DNA from: Aliikangiella coralliicola
Lineage (GTDB): Bacteria; Pseudomonadota; Gammaproteobacteria; Enterobacterales; Kangiellaceae
Length of the DNA stretch: 64,000 bases
NCBI RefSeq assembly: GCF_007004725.1
Contig: NZ_ML660162.1
Location: forward strand, 248,001 to 312,000
Reading direction: 5' to 3'
Shown: positions 1-9,236 of the stretch, piece by piece
How the letters are laid out: every line of letters begins with the position of its first letter
Numbering within the stretch: position 1 is the stretch's first letter
Notes under the pieces: generated by a model
What the model saw: only the letters and a program-made list of their open reading frames with translations
The model's database searches: none
What the model was told of the DNA's origin: nothing
Made by a program: the position numbers and the translations under genes

Positions 1-848
1 GTTTTAAATTCATATTCACTAAATAAGGTTTCCAGTTCCGCGGTGTCAGCTTCCCCGATATTCAACTCGTTCAGCTCAAGTGGTAATTCCACGTCCAGCT
101 TAATCGTTGCCAACAAATAGGAAAGACGCGCATCTTCTTCATTAGCCAACATTTTTTCGCCCAGTTTTTTAGCACCGCGAATCGGTAAGTCAGCAATTTT
201 TTCAATGTTCTGATAAATCTCATCGATACTACCAATCCCCTGTAGTAACCCGAGTGCCGTTTTTTCACCAACCCCGGCAACGCCAGGAATGTTATCTGCG
301 GTGTCACCCATCAACGCAAGAAAATCGATGATCAGCTCGGGCGGAATACCAAACTTTTTGTTGACGCCTTCAACGTCTAAAAACTGATTGGTCATTGTAT
401 TAATCAGGCTAATATGAGGGTTAACCAGCTGAGCCATATCCTTATCACCGGTAGAAATAATCGTCTTTCTGCCGGCTTCGGTCGCATGGTGCGCCAAGGT
501 ACCAATCACATCATCGGCTTCAACGCCTTCAATTGAAATCAGGGGAAATCCCATGGCTTTGACAATTTGGTGTAATGGCGCGATCTGACTGCGAAGGTCA
601 TCGGGCATCGGTGGACGGTGTGCTTTGTACTCCGGGTAAAGATCGTTGCGAAAGGTTTTACCTTTGGCATCAAAAATAACTGCCATTTGTGTCGGTTGAT
701 ATTGCTTATACAGGCTCTTCAACATATTAATTACGCCATAAATTGCCCCTGTTGGCTGACCGGCAGAGGTTGAGAAATTCATGGTGTGATACGCTCGGAA
801 CAAATAAGACGAACCGTCAACAAGAATAAGCGGAGTTTGGTTTTGCAT
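1..848 (-). CDS. polA: DNA polymerase I, N-terminal part (truncated by window edge)
   Basis: The first 282 codons of DNA polymerase I are visible; the gene runs off the left edge. They cover the 5'-3' exonuclease (FEN-like) domain, which removes RNA primers during lagging-strand maturation and repair. Recognisable parts are the N-terminal [13 protein letters not shown] block, the metal-binding [11 protein letters not shown] and [10 protein letters not shown] segments, [11 protein letters not shown], and the helix-hairpin-helix [15 protein letters not shown]. The ATG at 848 gives the usual polA beginning ([14 protein letters not shown]). The polymerase domain is outside the window. The gene is read away from the AT-rich region holding DnaA boxes. 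Identification is from family knowledge and is secure. Confidence 0.95.
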   Translation of the reverse strand, partial: MQNQTPLILVDGSSYLFRAYHTMNFSTSAGQPTGAIYGVINMLKSLYKQYQPTQMAVIFDAKGKTFRNDLYPEYKAHRPPMPDDLRSQIAPLHQIVKAMGFPLISIEGVEADDVIGTLAHHATEAGRKTIISTGDKDMAQLVNPHISLINTMTNQFLDVEGVNKKFGIPPELIIDFLALMGDTADNIPGVAGVGEKTALGLLQGIGSIDEIYQNIEKIADLPIRGAKKLGEKMLANEEDARLSYLLATIKLDVELPLELNELNIGEADTAELETLFSEYEFK

Positions 849-1136
849 AAGATCCTTCGTTTTTTTATTGGCAGTAATGACTGAGTTTTTTGTCGGGGCA
901 TTGAGTTTCGATGAATTCGTCTTGTCAGACCGAAATTCGATTGACCAACTACCCGCTAATCGTTAAGGTTTATTTCACTTGAAACAGGCAAGGTATTCTA
1001 ACGCAGATTTGCTTTGCTGCCGACCGTAATCTTGACCCCTTGAGAAAAAGGTTTCACCAATGTTTCAAGTTAAACTGATTTATAAGAAAACCCGTTAACT
1101 ATTTAAATATAAACAATAAATTCAATTTAGACCTTC

Positions 1137-1313
1137 TGTGGATAACTTCGTGAATAAAAGTGAACTCTTAATCGAGCACAAACATTCATCGATCTTCAGC
1201 CTGGTTCAGAAAAAACAAATAAAAATATTATTTTACAACGACTTACATGCAAATTTATTTTTTATCCGAAAACATTCGTGCCCTGTGGATAAGTGAAATT
1301 GGTATGTGAATAA
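1137..1313. promoter_or_regulatory. Cluster of DnaA boxes in AT-rich DNA between polA and dctQ
   Basis: Three sites match the DnaA consensus TTWTNCACA, read on the minus strand: 1137-1145 and 1284-1292 (both TTATCCACA) and 1305-1313 (TTATTCACA). A fourth at 1149-1157 has one mismatch. All point the same way, and the two right-hand boxes start 21 bp apart, about two helical turns. The 500 bp between polA and dctQ (849-1348) has no gene and contains AT-rich runs around 1081-1130 and 1215-1268. It may control polA by DnaA, titrate DnaA, or be part of a replication origin; the sequence alone does not decide. Confidence 0.5.
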
Positions 1314-1348
1314 CCAAAAACGAGCGGATTGGCAAAAATTAAAACAAC

Positions 1349-1888
1349 ATGAAAAGTCTGTTATCAAAAATCTTCTATCAACTCAGTAATATCACCGTGA
1401 TAACCGGTCAACTGGTAAGCTGGTTAACGGTTGCGATGGTGGTTTTGCTTACCTTGAACATTCTGGCGAGCTGGCTGTTTAAAAGTAGTTCTATTCTGGT
1501 CAGTGAGTCAATTACCTGGATGCATAGCGCCAACTTTTTGTTGGCGGCCGCCTACACGCTGAATCGCAATGAACATGTCCGGGTCGATATTTTTTACGCC
1601 AAAATGTCAGTGCGAGCAAAAGCTCTGGTGGATCTTCTTGGCACTCTGTTGTTACTGCTCCCTGTTTCCCTGTTTATCATCTGGGCCAGTTGGTCTTATG
1701 TTTCACTCAGTTGGCGAATCGGAGAAGTTTCCGCCGAAGCCGGCGGCATGCCCGCTACCTATATTCTGAAAGGTTTTCTGATTGTGATGCCGCTGTTACT
1801 GGTTTTAGAAGGCATCAGTCAGTTGTATCGCAACTTCTGCCTGTTCACGGGCGAAAATAACATCCAAGATAAAACAGGAGTTCAATAA
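1349..1888 (+). CDS. TRAP transporter small permease (DctQ family)
   Basis: A 179-residue integral membrane protein with four predicted membrane segments (about 18-40, 54-72, 93-115 and 137-160), the normal size and layout of DctQ. It forms the inner-membrane complex of a tripartite ATP-independent periplasmic transporter together with the large subunit that follows. ESITWMHSANFLLAAAYTLNRNEHVRVDIF is the typical central DctQ region (here residues 53 onward). Its stop codon overlaps the next start by one base (TAATG). The partner binding protein is probably the 2-oxo-acid type protein at 4772-5848 on the other strand, so the substrate is inferred to be a 2-oxo acid. Confidence 0.88.
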   Translation: MKSLLSKIFYQLSNITVITGQLVSWLTVAMVVLLTLNILASWLFKSSSILVSESITWMHSANFLLAAAYTLNRNEHVRVDIFYAKMSVRAKALVDLLGTLLLLLPVSLFIIWASWSYVSLSWRIGEVSAEAGGMPATYILKGFLIVMPLLLVLEGISQLYRNFCLFTGENNIQDKTGVQ

Positions 1889-3303
1889 TGGAGTGGTTGG
1901 CATTATTGATGTTTATTTGTGTCTGCCTGGTATTACTGGCAGGTTATCCCGTGGCATTTTCACTCGCCGGCACAGCCCTCATTTTCGCTGCTATCGGGGT
2001 GGCCACCGGCGATTTGCATCCAGCGCTGCTCAAGTCGGCATTTAGTCGTTTATTTGGAATTATGCAAAATCCAACGCTGATCGCAGTTCCCTTATTTGTG
2101 TTTATGGGTGTGATGTTGGAAAAAGCCAAAATTGCCGAAAAGCTGCTCACAGGCATGGCCGGATTATTTGCCGGCACTCCGGGCGGATTAGCAATATCAG
2201 TAGTACTTGTCGGCGCATTACTTGCCGCCAGCACAGGCATTGTCGGCGCCACCGTTGTCACTATGGGATTACTCTCATTGCCGGTAATGCTCAAGTCAAA
2301 TTATTCAACGCCTTTATCAACCGGTGTTATTTGTGCATCGGGTACTTTAGGCCAGATTATTCCACCTTCTATTGTGTTGGTCTTGCTCGGTGATGTCATT
2401 GCCAGCGCCAACCGTGATGCAGGAATCGGCGGCGACCCTGTTTCAGTTGGGGATCTATTCGCCGGGGCAATGTTACCCGGAATACTACTGGTCGTTTTAT
2501 ATATTATTTACATCGCAATATATGCTCGCGTAAAACCCGACGATGCACCAGCAGTTGCCAAGGGCATCAAACAACTCAGTGAACTTCAAGAAAATACCAG
2601 TCAAAGTGAAACGATGGAAAGTTCATCAGCGCCTGCTTCAACCAATGGATTCGAGTTGAGTTCGCTTTTGCTACCACTAATTTTAATTCTGCTCGTTCTC
2701 GGCTCAATTCTCGCAGGCATCGCAACCCCAAGCGAAGCGGCGGCCCTGGGTGCTATCGGCGCGACACTATTGGCGATTTATTACCGCGAATTTTCTTTAG
2801 AAAGACTGAAGCAGGTTGTTCGTTCAACCACTAAAACTTCCAGTATGGTGTTTATGATATTGATTGGCGCTTCAATTTTTTCGCTGGTTTTCCGTGCGTT
2901 TGAAGGAGATGATGCCATCCGAGAAATATTGAGCGGTTTACCCGGCGGCGTATTCGGTGCGATGGTAGTCGTGATGTTGAGTATGTTTCTACTGGGTTTC
3001 ATTCTCGATTTTATTGAAATTGTTTTCGTTGTCGTGCCGCTAACCGCACCAGCTCTACTCGCCATGGGCGTTGATCCGATTTGGCTGGGAATTATGATTG
3101 CCGTCAACTTACAAACCTCTTTTCTAACCCCACCGTTTGGTTTTGCACTATTTTATCTGCGGGGCGTTACGCCGCCCGATATTGCCACAGCTGAAATCTA
3201 TCGTGGCGTTTTACCTTTTATTTTCATCCAGATGGCTGTGTTAATTATCATGGCCGTCTGGCCGGAAATTGTGACCTGGCTTCCTTCAATAATCTACAAA
3301 TGA
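1888..3303 (+). CDS. TRAP transporter large permease (DctM family)
   Basis: A 471-residue, very hydrophobic protein of about a dozen membrane segments, which forms the sodium-coupled translocation channel of the TRAP transporter. It is longer than the common 425-residue DctM; the extra length is a polar cytoplasmic insert at roughly residues 215-255 (rich in K, E, Q and S), a trait of the subgroup long annotated as mannitol/chloroaromatic TRAP transporters. Conserved features include GATVVTMGLLSLPVM, SGTLGQIIPPSIVLVLLGD and the C-terminal LQTSFLTPPFGFALFYLRG. AGGAG lies just before its ATG, and a strong terminator follows. Confidence 0.9.
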   Translation: MEWLALLMFICVCLVLLAGYPVAFSLAGTALIFAAIGVATGDLHPALLKSAFSRLFGIMQNPTLIAVPLFVFMGVMLEKAKIAEKLLTGMAGLFAGTPGGLAISVVLVGALLAASTGIVGATVVTMGLLSLPVMLKSNYSTPLSTGVICASGTLGQIIPPSIVLVLLGDVIASANRDAGIGGDPVSVGDLFAGAMLPGILLVVLYIIYIAIYARVKPDDAPAVAKGIKQLSELQENTSQSETMESSSAPASTNGFELSSLLLPLILILLVLGSILAGIATPSEAAALGAIGATLLAIYYREFSLERLKQVVRSTTKTSSMVFMILIGASIFSLVFRAFEGDDAIREILSGLPGGVFGAMVVVMLSMFLLGFILDFIEIVFVVVPLTAPALLAMGVDPIWLGIMIAVNLQTSFLTPPFGFALFYLRGVTPPDIATAEIYRGVLPFIFIQMAVLIIMAVWPEIVTWLPSIIYK

Positions 3304-3362
3304 GATTAATCCTGAAATATTCTGATTTAATATTTTTATTATCTATAATTGAGTAATAAACC

Positions 3363-3408
3363 ACTTGCTTTCGGCAATTTTTAACGAAAGCAAGTTCGTT
3401 GTTTTTAT
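3363..3408 (+). terminator. Rho-independent terminator after dctQM
   Basis: An 11-bp perfect inverted repeat (arms 3363-3373 and 3385-3395, loop 11 nt) is followed by a T-rich tail to about 3408. It ends the dctQM transcript before the MCP gene, so the MCP gene has its own promoter. Confidence 0.8.
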
Positions 3409-3508
3409 CATCTACAAGGTGCGGATTGTTAATCTGCCAAAGGAAATATTACTCGACTAAATTACAATAATTGTTATTAAATTAATTCAGAAGGTAATCT
3501 AGAATCTC

Positions 3509-4696
3509 ATGGACGACAGCCATAAGACCTCATCACTACTTAATATTGCAAACATACTCATCATCGTTGCGGCACTGTTCTGCGTTTATTTCGAATTGAC
3601 TGGATTATCGATGGGATTAATTATCGCTATTGGTTTCATCCAGTTTTTATCTCGCCCCAAGGTTGAGCCAACGATTGAGCTAGATGACACCACGAAAAAT
3701 GACGAAGCCACTTCACAACAGGCACACGAACAATTAATTCAATCGGTGTCTGACTTACTTTTAAAGTGGCGCAGCCAGGTAAAATTGGCGGTGAGCCAAT
3801 CCGACGAAGCCATTGATGCCCTGGCAAAAGAGTTTGCGAGAATTACCGACGATATTGCGATTACCGTTGATATTACAGGCTCGTCTAAAGAAAGTGGCCA
3901 GCGTTTTTCCTCTCTAAGCTCAGTACAACAATCTTCAGATGTGATAAAAAACGAATTAGAAAATCTCAAGGATACTTTATTAAACATTGCCCAGGTAGAG
4001 AAAAGCTCGCTGAAGGAAATCAACAACCTGTCTGGATTTATGATTGAGTTAACCAAAATGGCCGGTGAGGTCGAGGTGCTCGCCGAGCAAACCAACTTAC
4101 TGGCATTAAACGCTGCAATAGAAGCTGCGCGCGCCGGTGAAGAGGGGCGTGGCTTTGCGGTAGTCGCTGACGAAGTGAGAAATTTAGCGAATCAATCGAA
4201 GGGAACCGGTGAAAATATTCGCAAGAAAATTGATGTCATTGGTGACTCAGTCAAAACGATTCTTGATTCAGCAACCCACTCATCTGAAGCCGAACGAGAG
4301 ATGGCGAACAAAGCCAGCGATGTTATTCGCGAAGTTATTTCTCAACACAAATTTACCACTTATACGCTCGCGGAATCAGATAAATTATTGGTTAATATGA
4401 GTGAACAGGTTCAGCAAGAGATTTCGAAAGTTATTGTGGAATTACAGTTTCAAGATCGAATCAGCCAGTTATTGCGTAATGTTGAAGAAAGTTTGGCGGA
4501 CACTCATCAAGTGATCGAACAAAGTGCTCAATTAGATGCCGAAAATCAGTTAAAAAGCTTTTCTCAGTTGCATTTTAAAACAGAGCGTTCTCAATCGCTT
4601 GCCGATGAAAATAGGACGTCTCAACTCAAACCCCAGGGCCAATCGGGACAAGTTACACCAACACGCCAAAATGACCCCGAAGTTGAAATATTTTAG
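3509..4696 (+). CDS. Methyl-accepting chemotaxis-like protein without sensor domain
   Basis: A 395-residue protein with two closely spaced N-terminal membrane segments (about 10-27 and 33-47) and no periplasmic domain or HAMP. A long coiled-coil region leads to the MCP signalling tip at about residues 185-235 ([35 protein letters not shown]), the part that contacts CheA and CheW. After it comes a conserved [13 protein letters not shown] helix and a polar tail with no CheR-binding pentapeptide. It probably responds to cytoplasmic or membrane-borne signals. It sits between the two permease genes and the convergent binding-protein gene of the TRAP system, which suggests but does not prove a link with 2-oxo-acid sensing. 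Confidence 0.85.
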   Translation: MDDSHKTSSLLNIANILIIVAALFCVYFELTGLSMGLIIAIGFIQFLSRPKVEPTIELDDTTKNDEATSQQAHEQLIQSVSDLLLKWRSQVKLAVSQSDEAIDALAKEFARITDDIAITVDITGSSKESGQRFSSLSSVQQSSDVIKNELENLKDTLLNIAQVEKSSLKEINNLSGFMIELTKMAGEVEVLAEQTNLLALNAAIEAARAGEEGRGFAVVADEVRNLANQSKGTGENIRKKIDVIGDSVKTILDSATHSSEAEREMANKASDVIREVISQHKFTTYTLAESDKLLVNMSEQVQQEISKVIVELQFQDRISQLLRNVEESLADTHQVIEQSAQLDAENQLKSFSQLHFKTERSQSLADENRTSQLKPQGQSGQVTPTRQNDPEVEIF

Positions 4697-4771
4697 CCAG
4701 CGCAAATATTCAAGATAAGTCACCAACGCTCGCCCGAATTCAAACTTAGAATCCAGGCAATTTGATAGATA

Positions 4772-5848
4772 CTACAAACTTTGGCTGACAACCTTCCAGG
4801 CATTCGCTTTTTGTTTAAAATCTTTATACGAGGCGTAAATACGTTTCGAGAGCTCATTGGCCTGGCCTTGCTCCTCAACCAACTTTTCAGAAATACTCTC
4901 TAAATGATCTAATACTTCCTGAGGCAATCGTTTCACCTGAACACCATGTTTTTCCACCAGAATATTCAATGCTTGATTATTCTTCTCAGTATACTCAGCC
5001 AACATATCCAGATTGGCGATCAGGCAAGCTGTTTTTACAATTTCCTGCAGGTCCTGTGGCAGCGATTCAAGCGCCTGCTTATTCACGATTGCTTCAAGGG
5101 TTGTTCCCGGCTCTTGCCAACCTGGGTAATAATAATATTTGGCTGCTTTATAAAATCCAAAAGCTAAATCGTTATACGGACCGACAAATTCAGCCGCGTC
5201 AATTCGTCCAAGCTCTAGCGCAGAAAAAATTTCGCCGCCGGCAATCAATTCTGGATTTCCGCCTGCGCGCTTTAAGACTTCACCACCCAAACCGGGGATA
5301 CGCATTTTCAGCCCTTTCAGATCATCAATACTATTGATTTCCTTATTAAACCAGCCAGCCATTTGCACATCAGTGTTTCCAGCAGGCATGGGCACCAGGT
5401 TAAAAGGCGCATACAATTCCTGCCATAGTTCAAGACCGCCGCCTTTTAACAACCAGCCGTTCATTTCCTGGGCATTTAACCCAAATGGCACAGAGCTGAA
5501 AAAAGATGCTGCCGGTAATTTTCCCTTCCAATAGTAAGCTGCACCATGGCCCATTTGCACGCTACCCGATGACACTTCATCAAAAACCTGTAGTGCGGGC
5601 ACTAACTCACCGGCCCCAAAAACTTTTACCTTCAACCTGCCATTACTAAGCTCACCGATTAAGCTTGCTAAATGCTCTGCGCCAGTACCTAGCCCTTGAA
5701 ACCCGGGTGGCCAGGTTGTGACCATATTCCATTTAATGGTTTCTTGCTGTGCCGAAGCACCGGCAGAGTCGCCACACTCCTGTTTTTGCCCACAAGCACC
5801 CAATAAAGTTGCGGCACCGGCAGCAGCAATAAAATTTCTTCTTTTCAT
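4772..5848 (-). CDS. TRAP transporter substrate-binding lipoprotein, 2-oxo-acid type
   Basis: A 358-residue periplasmic binding protein. The N-terminus combines MKRRNF, a hydrophobic stretch and a lipobox (LLGAC, Cys19), so it is exported and probably lipid-anchored. WNMVTTWPPGFQGLGTGAE, KVFGAGELVPALQVFD and MGHGAAYYWKGK are features of the TakP-like branch of DctP proteins, whose characterised member binds pyruvate and other 2-oxo acids as a dimer. The substrate is inferred from that similarity. It lies convergent with the MCP gene and over 1.4 kb from dctQM, an unusual separation for one transporter. The mature part begins with a Gln/Ser/Ala-rich linker. Confidence 0.87.
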   Translation of the reverse strand: MKRRNFIAAAGAATLLGACGQKQECGDSAGASAQQETIKWNMVTTWPPGFQGLGTGAEHLASLIGELSNGRLKVKVFGAGELVPALQVFDEVSSGSVQMGHGAAYYWKGKLPAASFFSSVPFGLNAQEMNGWLLKGGGLELWQELYAPFNLVPMPAGNTDVQMAGWFNKEINSIDDLKGLKMRIPGLGGEVLKRAGGNPELIAGGEIFSALELGRIDAAEFVGPYNDLAFGFYKAAKYYYYPGWQEPGTTLEAIVNKQALESLPQDLQEIVKTACLIANLDMLAEYTEKNNQALNILVEKHGVQVKRLPQEVLDHLESISEKLVEEQGQANELSKRIYASYKDFKQKANAWKVVSQSL

Positions 5849-5951
5849 TGTTTTATTCCACCTAAATTTTCTGTCCAGATTATGCTTACTTGATTACTCT
5901 AACCTGAATGGCTGTTCTTATCCCGAACTCAGGTTACTCTATTTATCGCAT

Positions 5952-5977
5952 AAAAAAAGCCCTCAATGAGGGCTTTA
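5952..5977 (-). terminator. Rho-independent terminator of the AhpD-like gene
   Basis: A GC-rich hairpin (AAAGCCCTC/GAGGGCTTT, centred on 5966) lies just downstream of the stop at 5999 and is followed, on the minus strand, by a run of T. It separates this gene from dctP further along the same strand. Confidence 0.85.
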
Positions 5978-5998
5978 AAATCCTATTAACAGGTGCGC

Positions 5999-6592
5999 TT
6001 ATTTGACGTGTTTACCGCCGTCCCAGCCACCTTGACTTAAAACACGCTTGCCCATTGCGTTTGGAGATTCTTCTAAATCTGTCGCCATCGAGTCATTCCA
6101 ACGATTCAGGAACCCATATAAACAGACCGCGCCCAAAATTTCAACGATTTGATTCTCACTCCAATGTTCACGCATTTGCGCAAAGAGTTCTGGCGTTACG
6201 CCGTTAGGGACTGAACCCGCGGCCAAAGCAAAATCCAAGGCAACCCTTTCTGCCTCACTGTAAAACTCGCTGGTTTTATACTCCCAGATAGCGTCCAGTT
6301 TTTCTTGCGAAACGCCGTGGATATTAGCTGCAATTAACGAGTGTGCTTCACAATACTGACATCCCGCCGCTCGACTGGAGAAATGAGCAATCAAGCGCAT
6401 AAAACCAAGATCAACCGCACCGTCATCCGACATTACAGCTTTGGTCAAAACACCGAAAGCCTTTACCATTTCAGGCTTACGTTGCATTGTCAGTAAGCTG
6501 TTAGGCACAAAGCCCAGAATTTTTTCGAATATTGCAAAGTCGTCAGCCAATTCAGGCGTGGTAGATTTATCCAGGGGTTGCATATGTGCCAT
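5999..6592 (-). CDS. AhpD-like / carboxymuconolactone decarboxylase family peroxidase
   Basis: A 197-residue all-helical protein with the AhpD-type active site CQYCEAH (Cys78, Cys81, His84). In this family the Cys pair and the His relay carry out alkylhydroperoxide reduction in AhpD relatives, though many members have no known substrate. The start at 6592 has a GAGGA ribosome-binding site eight bases upstream; a second Met follows at residue 4. It is transcribed divergently from a MerR-type regulator with about 90 bp between them, the usual arrangement for a regulator and its target. The C-terminus (NRWNDSMATDLEESP) is that of the longer peroxidase-related subgroup. Confidence 0.8.
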   Translation of the reverse strand: MAHMQPLDKSTTPELADDFAIFEKILGFVPNSLLTMQRKPEMVKAFGVLTKAVMSDDGAVDLGFMRLIAHFSSRAAGCQYCEAHSLIAANIHGVSQEKLDAIWEYKTSEFYSEAERVALDFALAAGSVPNGVTPELFAQMREHWSENQIVEILGAVCLYGFLNRWNDSMATDLEESPNAMGKRVLSQGGWDGGKHVK

Positions 6593-6620
6593 TAGTTAGT
6601 TCCTCAATTGAGATATTTGA

Positions 6621-6630
6621 TGCATATGCA
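6621..6630. promoter_or_regulatory. Possible operator in the ahpD-like/merR-like divergent region
   Basis: A perfect 10-bp palindrome (TGCATATGCA) lies in the 93-bp gap between the divergent genes, and a half copy (GGATATGCA) occurs at about 6654-6662. This is a candidate binding site for the MerR-type protein encoded at 6686. No -35/-10 pair with the 19-20 bp MerR spacer could be assigned with certainty. Confidence 0.3.
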
Positions 6631-6685
6631 ATAGATAATACGTTTTCGTCAGCGGATATGCAACGATTGAGAGGGATTAATAGTT

Positions 6686-7273
6686 GTGAATATTGACTCG
6701 TCTATTGGTGACGGGTTAATAATGGGGCTCTTTGGTGGCCCGAGCAAACATATGCTAACCATTTCCAAACTCGCCAGACGATTTAAGATTTCACGAGCGA
6801 CGCTTCTTTACTATGAAAAGGAAGGCTTGTTAACGCCCGCCTCTCGTACTGAAAATGGGTATCGTTGGTATGGGGAAAAGGAAATATCCAATCTGGAGAC
6901 TATTCTCAACTACCGCTCTTTCGGGATATCAATTCCTGACATCAAACATTTGTTGATAAACTCTGAGAAAAGTAGGCAAAAAACAATACTGACCAGGCAG
7001 TTCGATCACCTTGGCGAAGAAATTCAAAAACTCAGGCAACAACAATTGGCAATCGTCAACTTTCTCGGTGATCCCGAAACGCTTAAACAACAAAATATGA
7101 CTAAAGAAAAATGGACCGATATTATGCGAATGTCAGGAATGAATGATGAAGATATGCGCAACTGGCATAGACAGTTTGAAAAACTAGAACCGGCTGCTCA
7201 TCAAGAATTCCTGGAATCGCTACAAATAAGCACAAAAGAAATTAAAGTGATTAGAACATGGTCTAAAGCCTGA
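6686..7273 (+). CDS. MerR family transcriptional regulator
   Basis: A 195-residue DNA-binding protein. The winged-helix MerR domain begins at about residue 22 (LTISKLARRFKISRATLLYYEK, then GLLTPASRTENGYRWY), followed by the coiled coil that forms the dimer and a C-terminal region without the Cys motifs of metal sensors. The GTG start at 6686 has GAGAGGGA at good distance; starts at 6722 or 6749 would remove a short N-terminal extension not usual in the family. The C-terminal part (WTDIMRMSGMNDEDMRNWHRQFE) resembles the TipAS-like/antibiotic-binding regulators. The likely target is the divergent AhpD-like gene and perhaps the following GST gene. Confidence 0.85.
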   Translation: MNIDSSIGDGLIMGLFGGPSKHMLTISKLARRFKISRATLLYYEKEGLLTPASRTENGYRWYGEKEISNLETILNYRSFGISIPDIKHLLINSEKSRQKTILTRQFDHLGEEIQKLRQQQLAIVNFLGDPETLKQQNMTKEKWTDIMRMSGMNDEDMRNWHRQFEKLEPAAHQEFLESLQISTKEIKVIRTWSKA

Positions 7274-7371
7274 AATTCAAGATAAAACTTTGCCGTCAAT
7301 TGACGGTGAAGGGATATAATCACTCTCTCCACTTGAATCTTACAAAATCAACTTCGAAAAGGACTCATTCA

Positions 7372-8010
7372 TTGTACCAATTATACTACTATCCGCTTAA
7401 CGCGAGCATGGCGCCTCACTTTGTCCTGGAAGAATTAGGTGTCGATTTTGAATTGTTATTAGTTGATAGAAAGTCGAATGCGCAGAAATCCGCAGACTAT
7501 ATGGCGCTGAACCCGACGGGACGAATTCCCACTTTGGTTGATGGCGATCTGATTTTATTTGAGAGCCCGGCGATCTGTATCTATCTGGCGGAAAAACATC
7601 CTGAGTCTCATCTGATCCCAAAACAGGGCAGCGCTGAGCGTGCACTTTTTTTTCAGTGGATGATGTATTTGACCAATACCCTTCAAGCGGAACTTATGTT
7701 GTATTTTTATCCTCAAAGACACACTAACGCTGAAAATACGGCGACCCAGATCGCTGAAGCGCAAGAGCAGCGGATAACTGAAATATTCGCTTTGTTAGAT
7801 AGTGAATTAAAAAATAGAGACTATCTGGTTGGCGATAACTTGACGGTCTGTGACCATTTTTTAATGATGCTTGCCGTGTGGGCCGATGAAATAAAAAAAC
7901 CACCGCTACAATTTGAAAACTTATCACGTTACCTTAAAAAACTCAGCCGAAGAAAGGCCATTAAGCACGTGTGTGAGAAAGAAAATTTATCGTTAGCCGA
8001 ATATGCATAA
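7372..8010 (+). CDS. Glutathione S-transferase
   Basis: A cytosolic GST of 212 residues: an N-terminal thioredoxin fold (YQLYYYPLNASMAPHFVLEE, PTGRIPTLVDGD, ESPAICIYLAEKHP) and an all-helical C-terminal domain with GDNLTVCDHFL. It conjugates or reduces compounds with glutathione; the substrate is unknown. The start chosen is TTG at 7372, which has AAGGA eight bases upstream and gives the standard GST beginning. A longer reading from TTG 7300 adds 24 residues unlike any GST. Ser/Cys-type catalytic residues are likely near the LNAS turn. The gene follows the MerR regulator by 98 bp in the same direction and may be in its regulon. Confidence 0.87.
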   Translation: MYQLYYYPLNASMAPHFVLEELGVDFELLLVDRKSNAQKSADYMALNPTGRIPTLVDGDLILFESPAICIYLAEKHPESHLIPKQGSAERALFFQWMMYLTNTLQAELMLYFYPQRHTNAENTATQIAEAQEQRITEIFALLDSELKNRDYLVGDNLTVCDHFLMMLAVWADEIKKPPLQFENLSRYLKKLSRRKAIKHVCEKENLSLAEYA

Positions 8011-8018
8011 TACTGATG

Positions 8019-8050
8019 TTAACCCTCAGATTATTCTAGCTGAGGGTTAA
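8019..8050. terminator. Bidirectional terminator between GST and serine hydrolase genes
   Basis: A perfect 11-bp inverted repeat (8019-8029 and 8040-8050, loop 10 nt) ends in A/T pairs at its base and sits between convergent genes, so it can serve both. The U-tract is short, so strength is uncertain. Confidence 0.7.
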
Positions 8051-8066
8051 AATAGCGACACAACGG

Positions 8067-9236
8067 CTAGTCTGTTCTTGCACGGCGCATTTTATACCCG
8101 TGAATTTCCGGTGAGTCTGGATCAAGCAATTCAAGCGCTTCAACCATTGCGGCAATCCCCGCTTTATTGGGCGCGTTAAAAAAGATGATTAAGCCATCGC
8201 CGCTATTTTGATAGCAATAAGCTAATGACACTGTCGACCAATCAGAGCCTCTGTGGCCAATGAGCCGATCATTTTCTAATTGTGCTACGCTCCAACCGAG
8301 TCCATAACCTAACTGAATTGGGCACAGCGCATCAGGTGCACCGCTACAGTCTATATCCTTTCTATCCACCTGAATGCTTTGAAGCGTATTTCGCTCATTT
8401 TTTAGCTGCTCCGTTAGCTTATTCCCTTGCATTGAAGCAATGAAGAATTTCGCGTAATCAGCGACGGTTATGACCATATCACCGGCTGCTGAGTATTCCG
8501 CTTCTTTTCTACAGTAGCCCTCAGGGTGACAGTAGTAACCGTAAAATTTTCCGTCCTTATCCAGCGGTTTTGCGATTCGTGCATAGTTTTTCTTGCGCAC
8601 ACTGATCGATACATCGTTGATCCCCATCGGCTCAAAAACAGTTGACTTAACGAGCGCTTCAAAGGGGACTCCTAACTTATTTTCTGCGTATTTTGCGACA
8701 TATTGGAAGCCTTCCCCCGAGTAACCAAACTTAGTACCGGGCTCACTAACAAACTTTAACTTGTAATCGTTAGCAAAAAAGCGCCAGTTCATAAAACCAC
8801 TGGTGTGAGTCAATGCCATTCGAGGAGTCAGTTTTTTAAGATCAGGATCGTATTTCAAATCAGGGTCGACCCAGTAAAGCGACATAGGCTCGTCCAGAGA
8901 TATTTTTCCCGCCGACGCCAGCCGAAGTATTGTTTCGCTGGTCACCGTTTTAGTAATTGACGCAACATTGAATAGCGTATCAGCCGATGCCTTTACACCG
9001 GGCGATTGCTCACCAAAGTACCCTTGCCAGTCCACCGCGCCGTTTTTAATCACAGCAACGCCAATAGTGTTAATCTTGTGTTTGTCGAGTAATCTCTCAA
9101 AAGCGCTATCAAGTTCTAATGCGCGCGACTTGGAAACCGGTTCAATATCGACGACTTCAGCCCGAAAAAAAGCACAACTACTCAGTGCAATTAACACAAT
9201 TAGAATGGATAAACTCTGACAAGATTTTCTTAACAT
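8067..9236 (-). CDS. Serine hydrolase lipoprotein, beta-lactamase/PBP-like (class C family)
   Basis: A 389-residue exported lipoprotein with signal peptide and lipobox LSSC (Cys21). The penicillin-recognising fold is shown by the nucleophile motif SITK near residue 95, a Tyr motif (YSGEGF, where YxN is expected, so the Asn is replaced by Gly), and a late HRG (GHRGSDW) in place of KTG. Such proteins are esterases, D-amino-acid peptidases or PBP-like enzymes more often than true beta-lactamases. The cluster of cysteines around YCHPEGYC and CSGAPDALC suggests disulfides in the exported protein. AGGAA precedes the ATG. It is one of three such hydrolases in the window. Confidence 0.85.
   Translation of the reverse strand: MLRKSCQSLSILIVLIALSSCAFFRAEVVDIEPVSKSRALELDSAFERLLDKHKINTIGVAVIKNGAVDWQGYFGEQSPGVKASADTLFNVASITKTVTSETILRLASAGKISLDEPMSLYWVDPDLKYDPDLKKLTPRMALTHTSGFMNWRFFANDYKLKFVSEPGTKFGYSGEGFQYVAKYAENKLGVPFEALVKSTVFEPMGINDVSISVRKKNYARIAKPLDKDGKFYGYYCHPEGYCRKEAEYSAAGDMVITVADYAKFFIASMQGNKLTEQLKNERNTLQSIQVDRKDIDCSGAPDALCPIQLGYGLGWSVAQLENDRLIGHRGSDWSTVSLAYCYQNSGDGLIIFFNAPNKAGIAAMVEALELLDPDSPEIHGYKMRRARTD

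Noticed and set aside
1944-3107. Long minus-strand open frames inside dctM
   Set aside because: They are shadows of the well-supported DctM frame, rich in Ser/Pro/Thr, with no ribosome-binding site.
7300-7371. Longer N-terminus of the GST gene from TTG 7300
   Set aside because: No ribosome-binding site, and the residues precede the normal GST start. TTG 7372 has AAGGA at the right distance.
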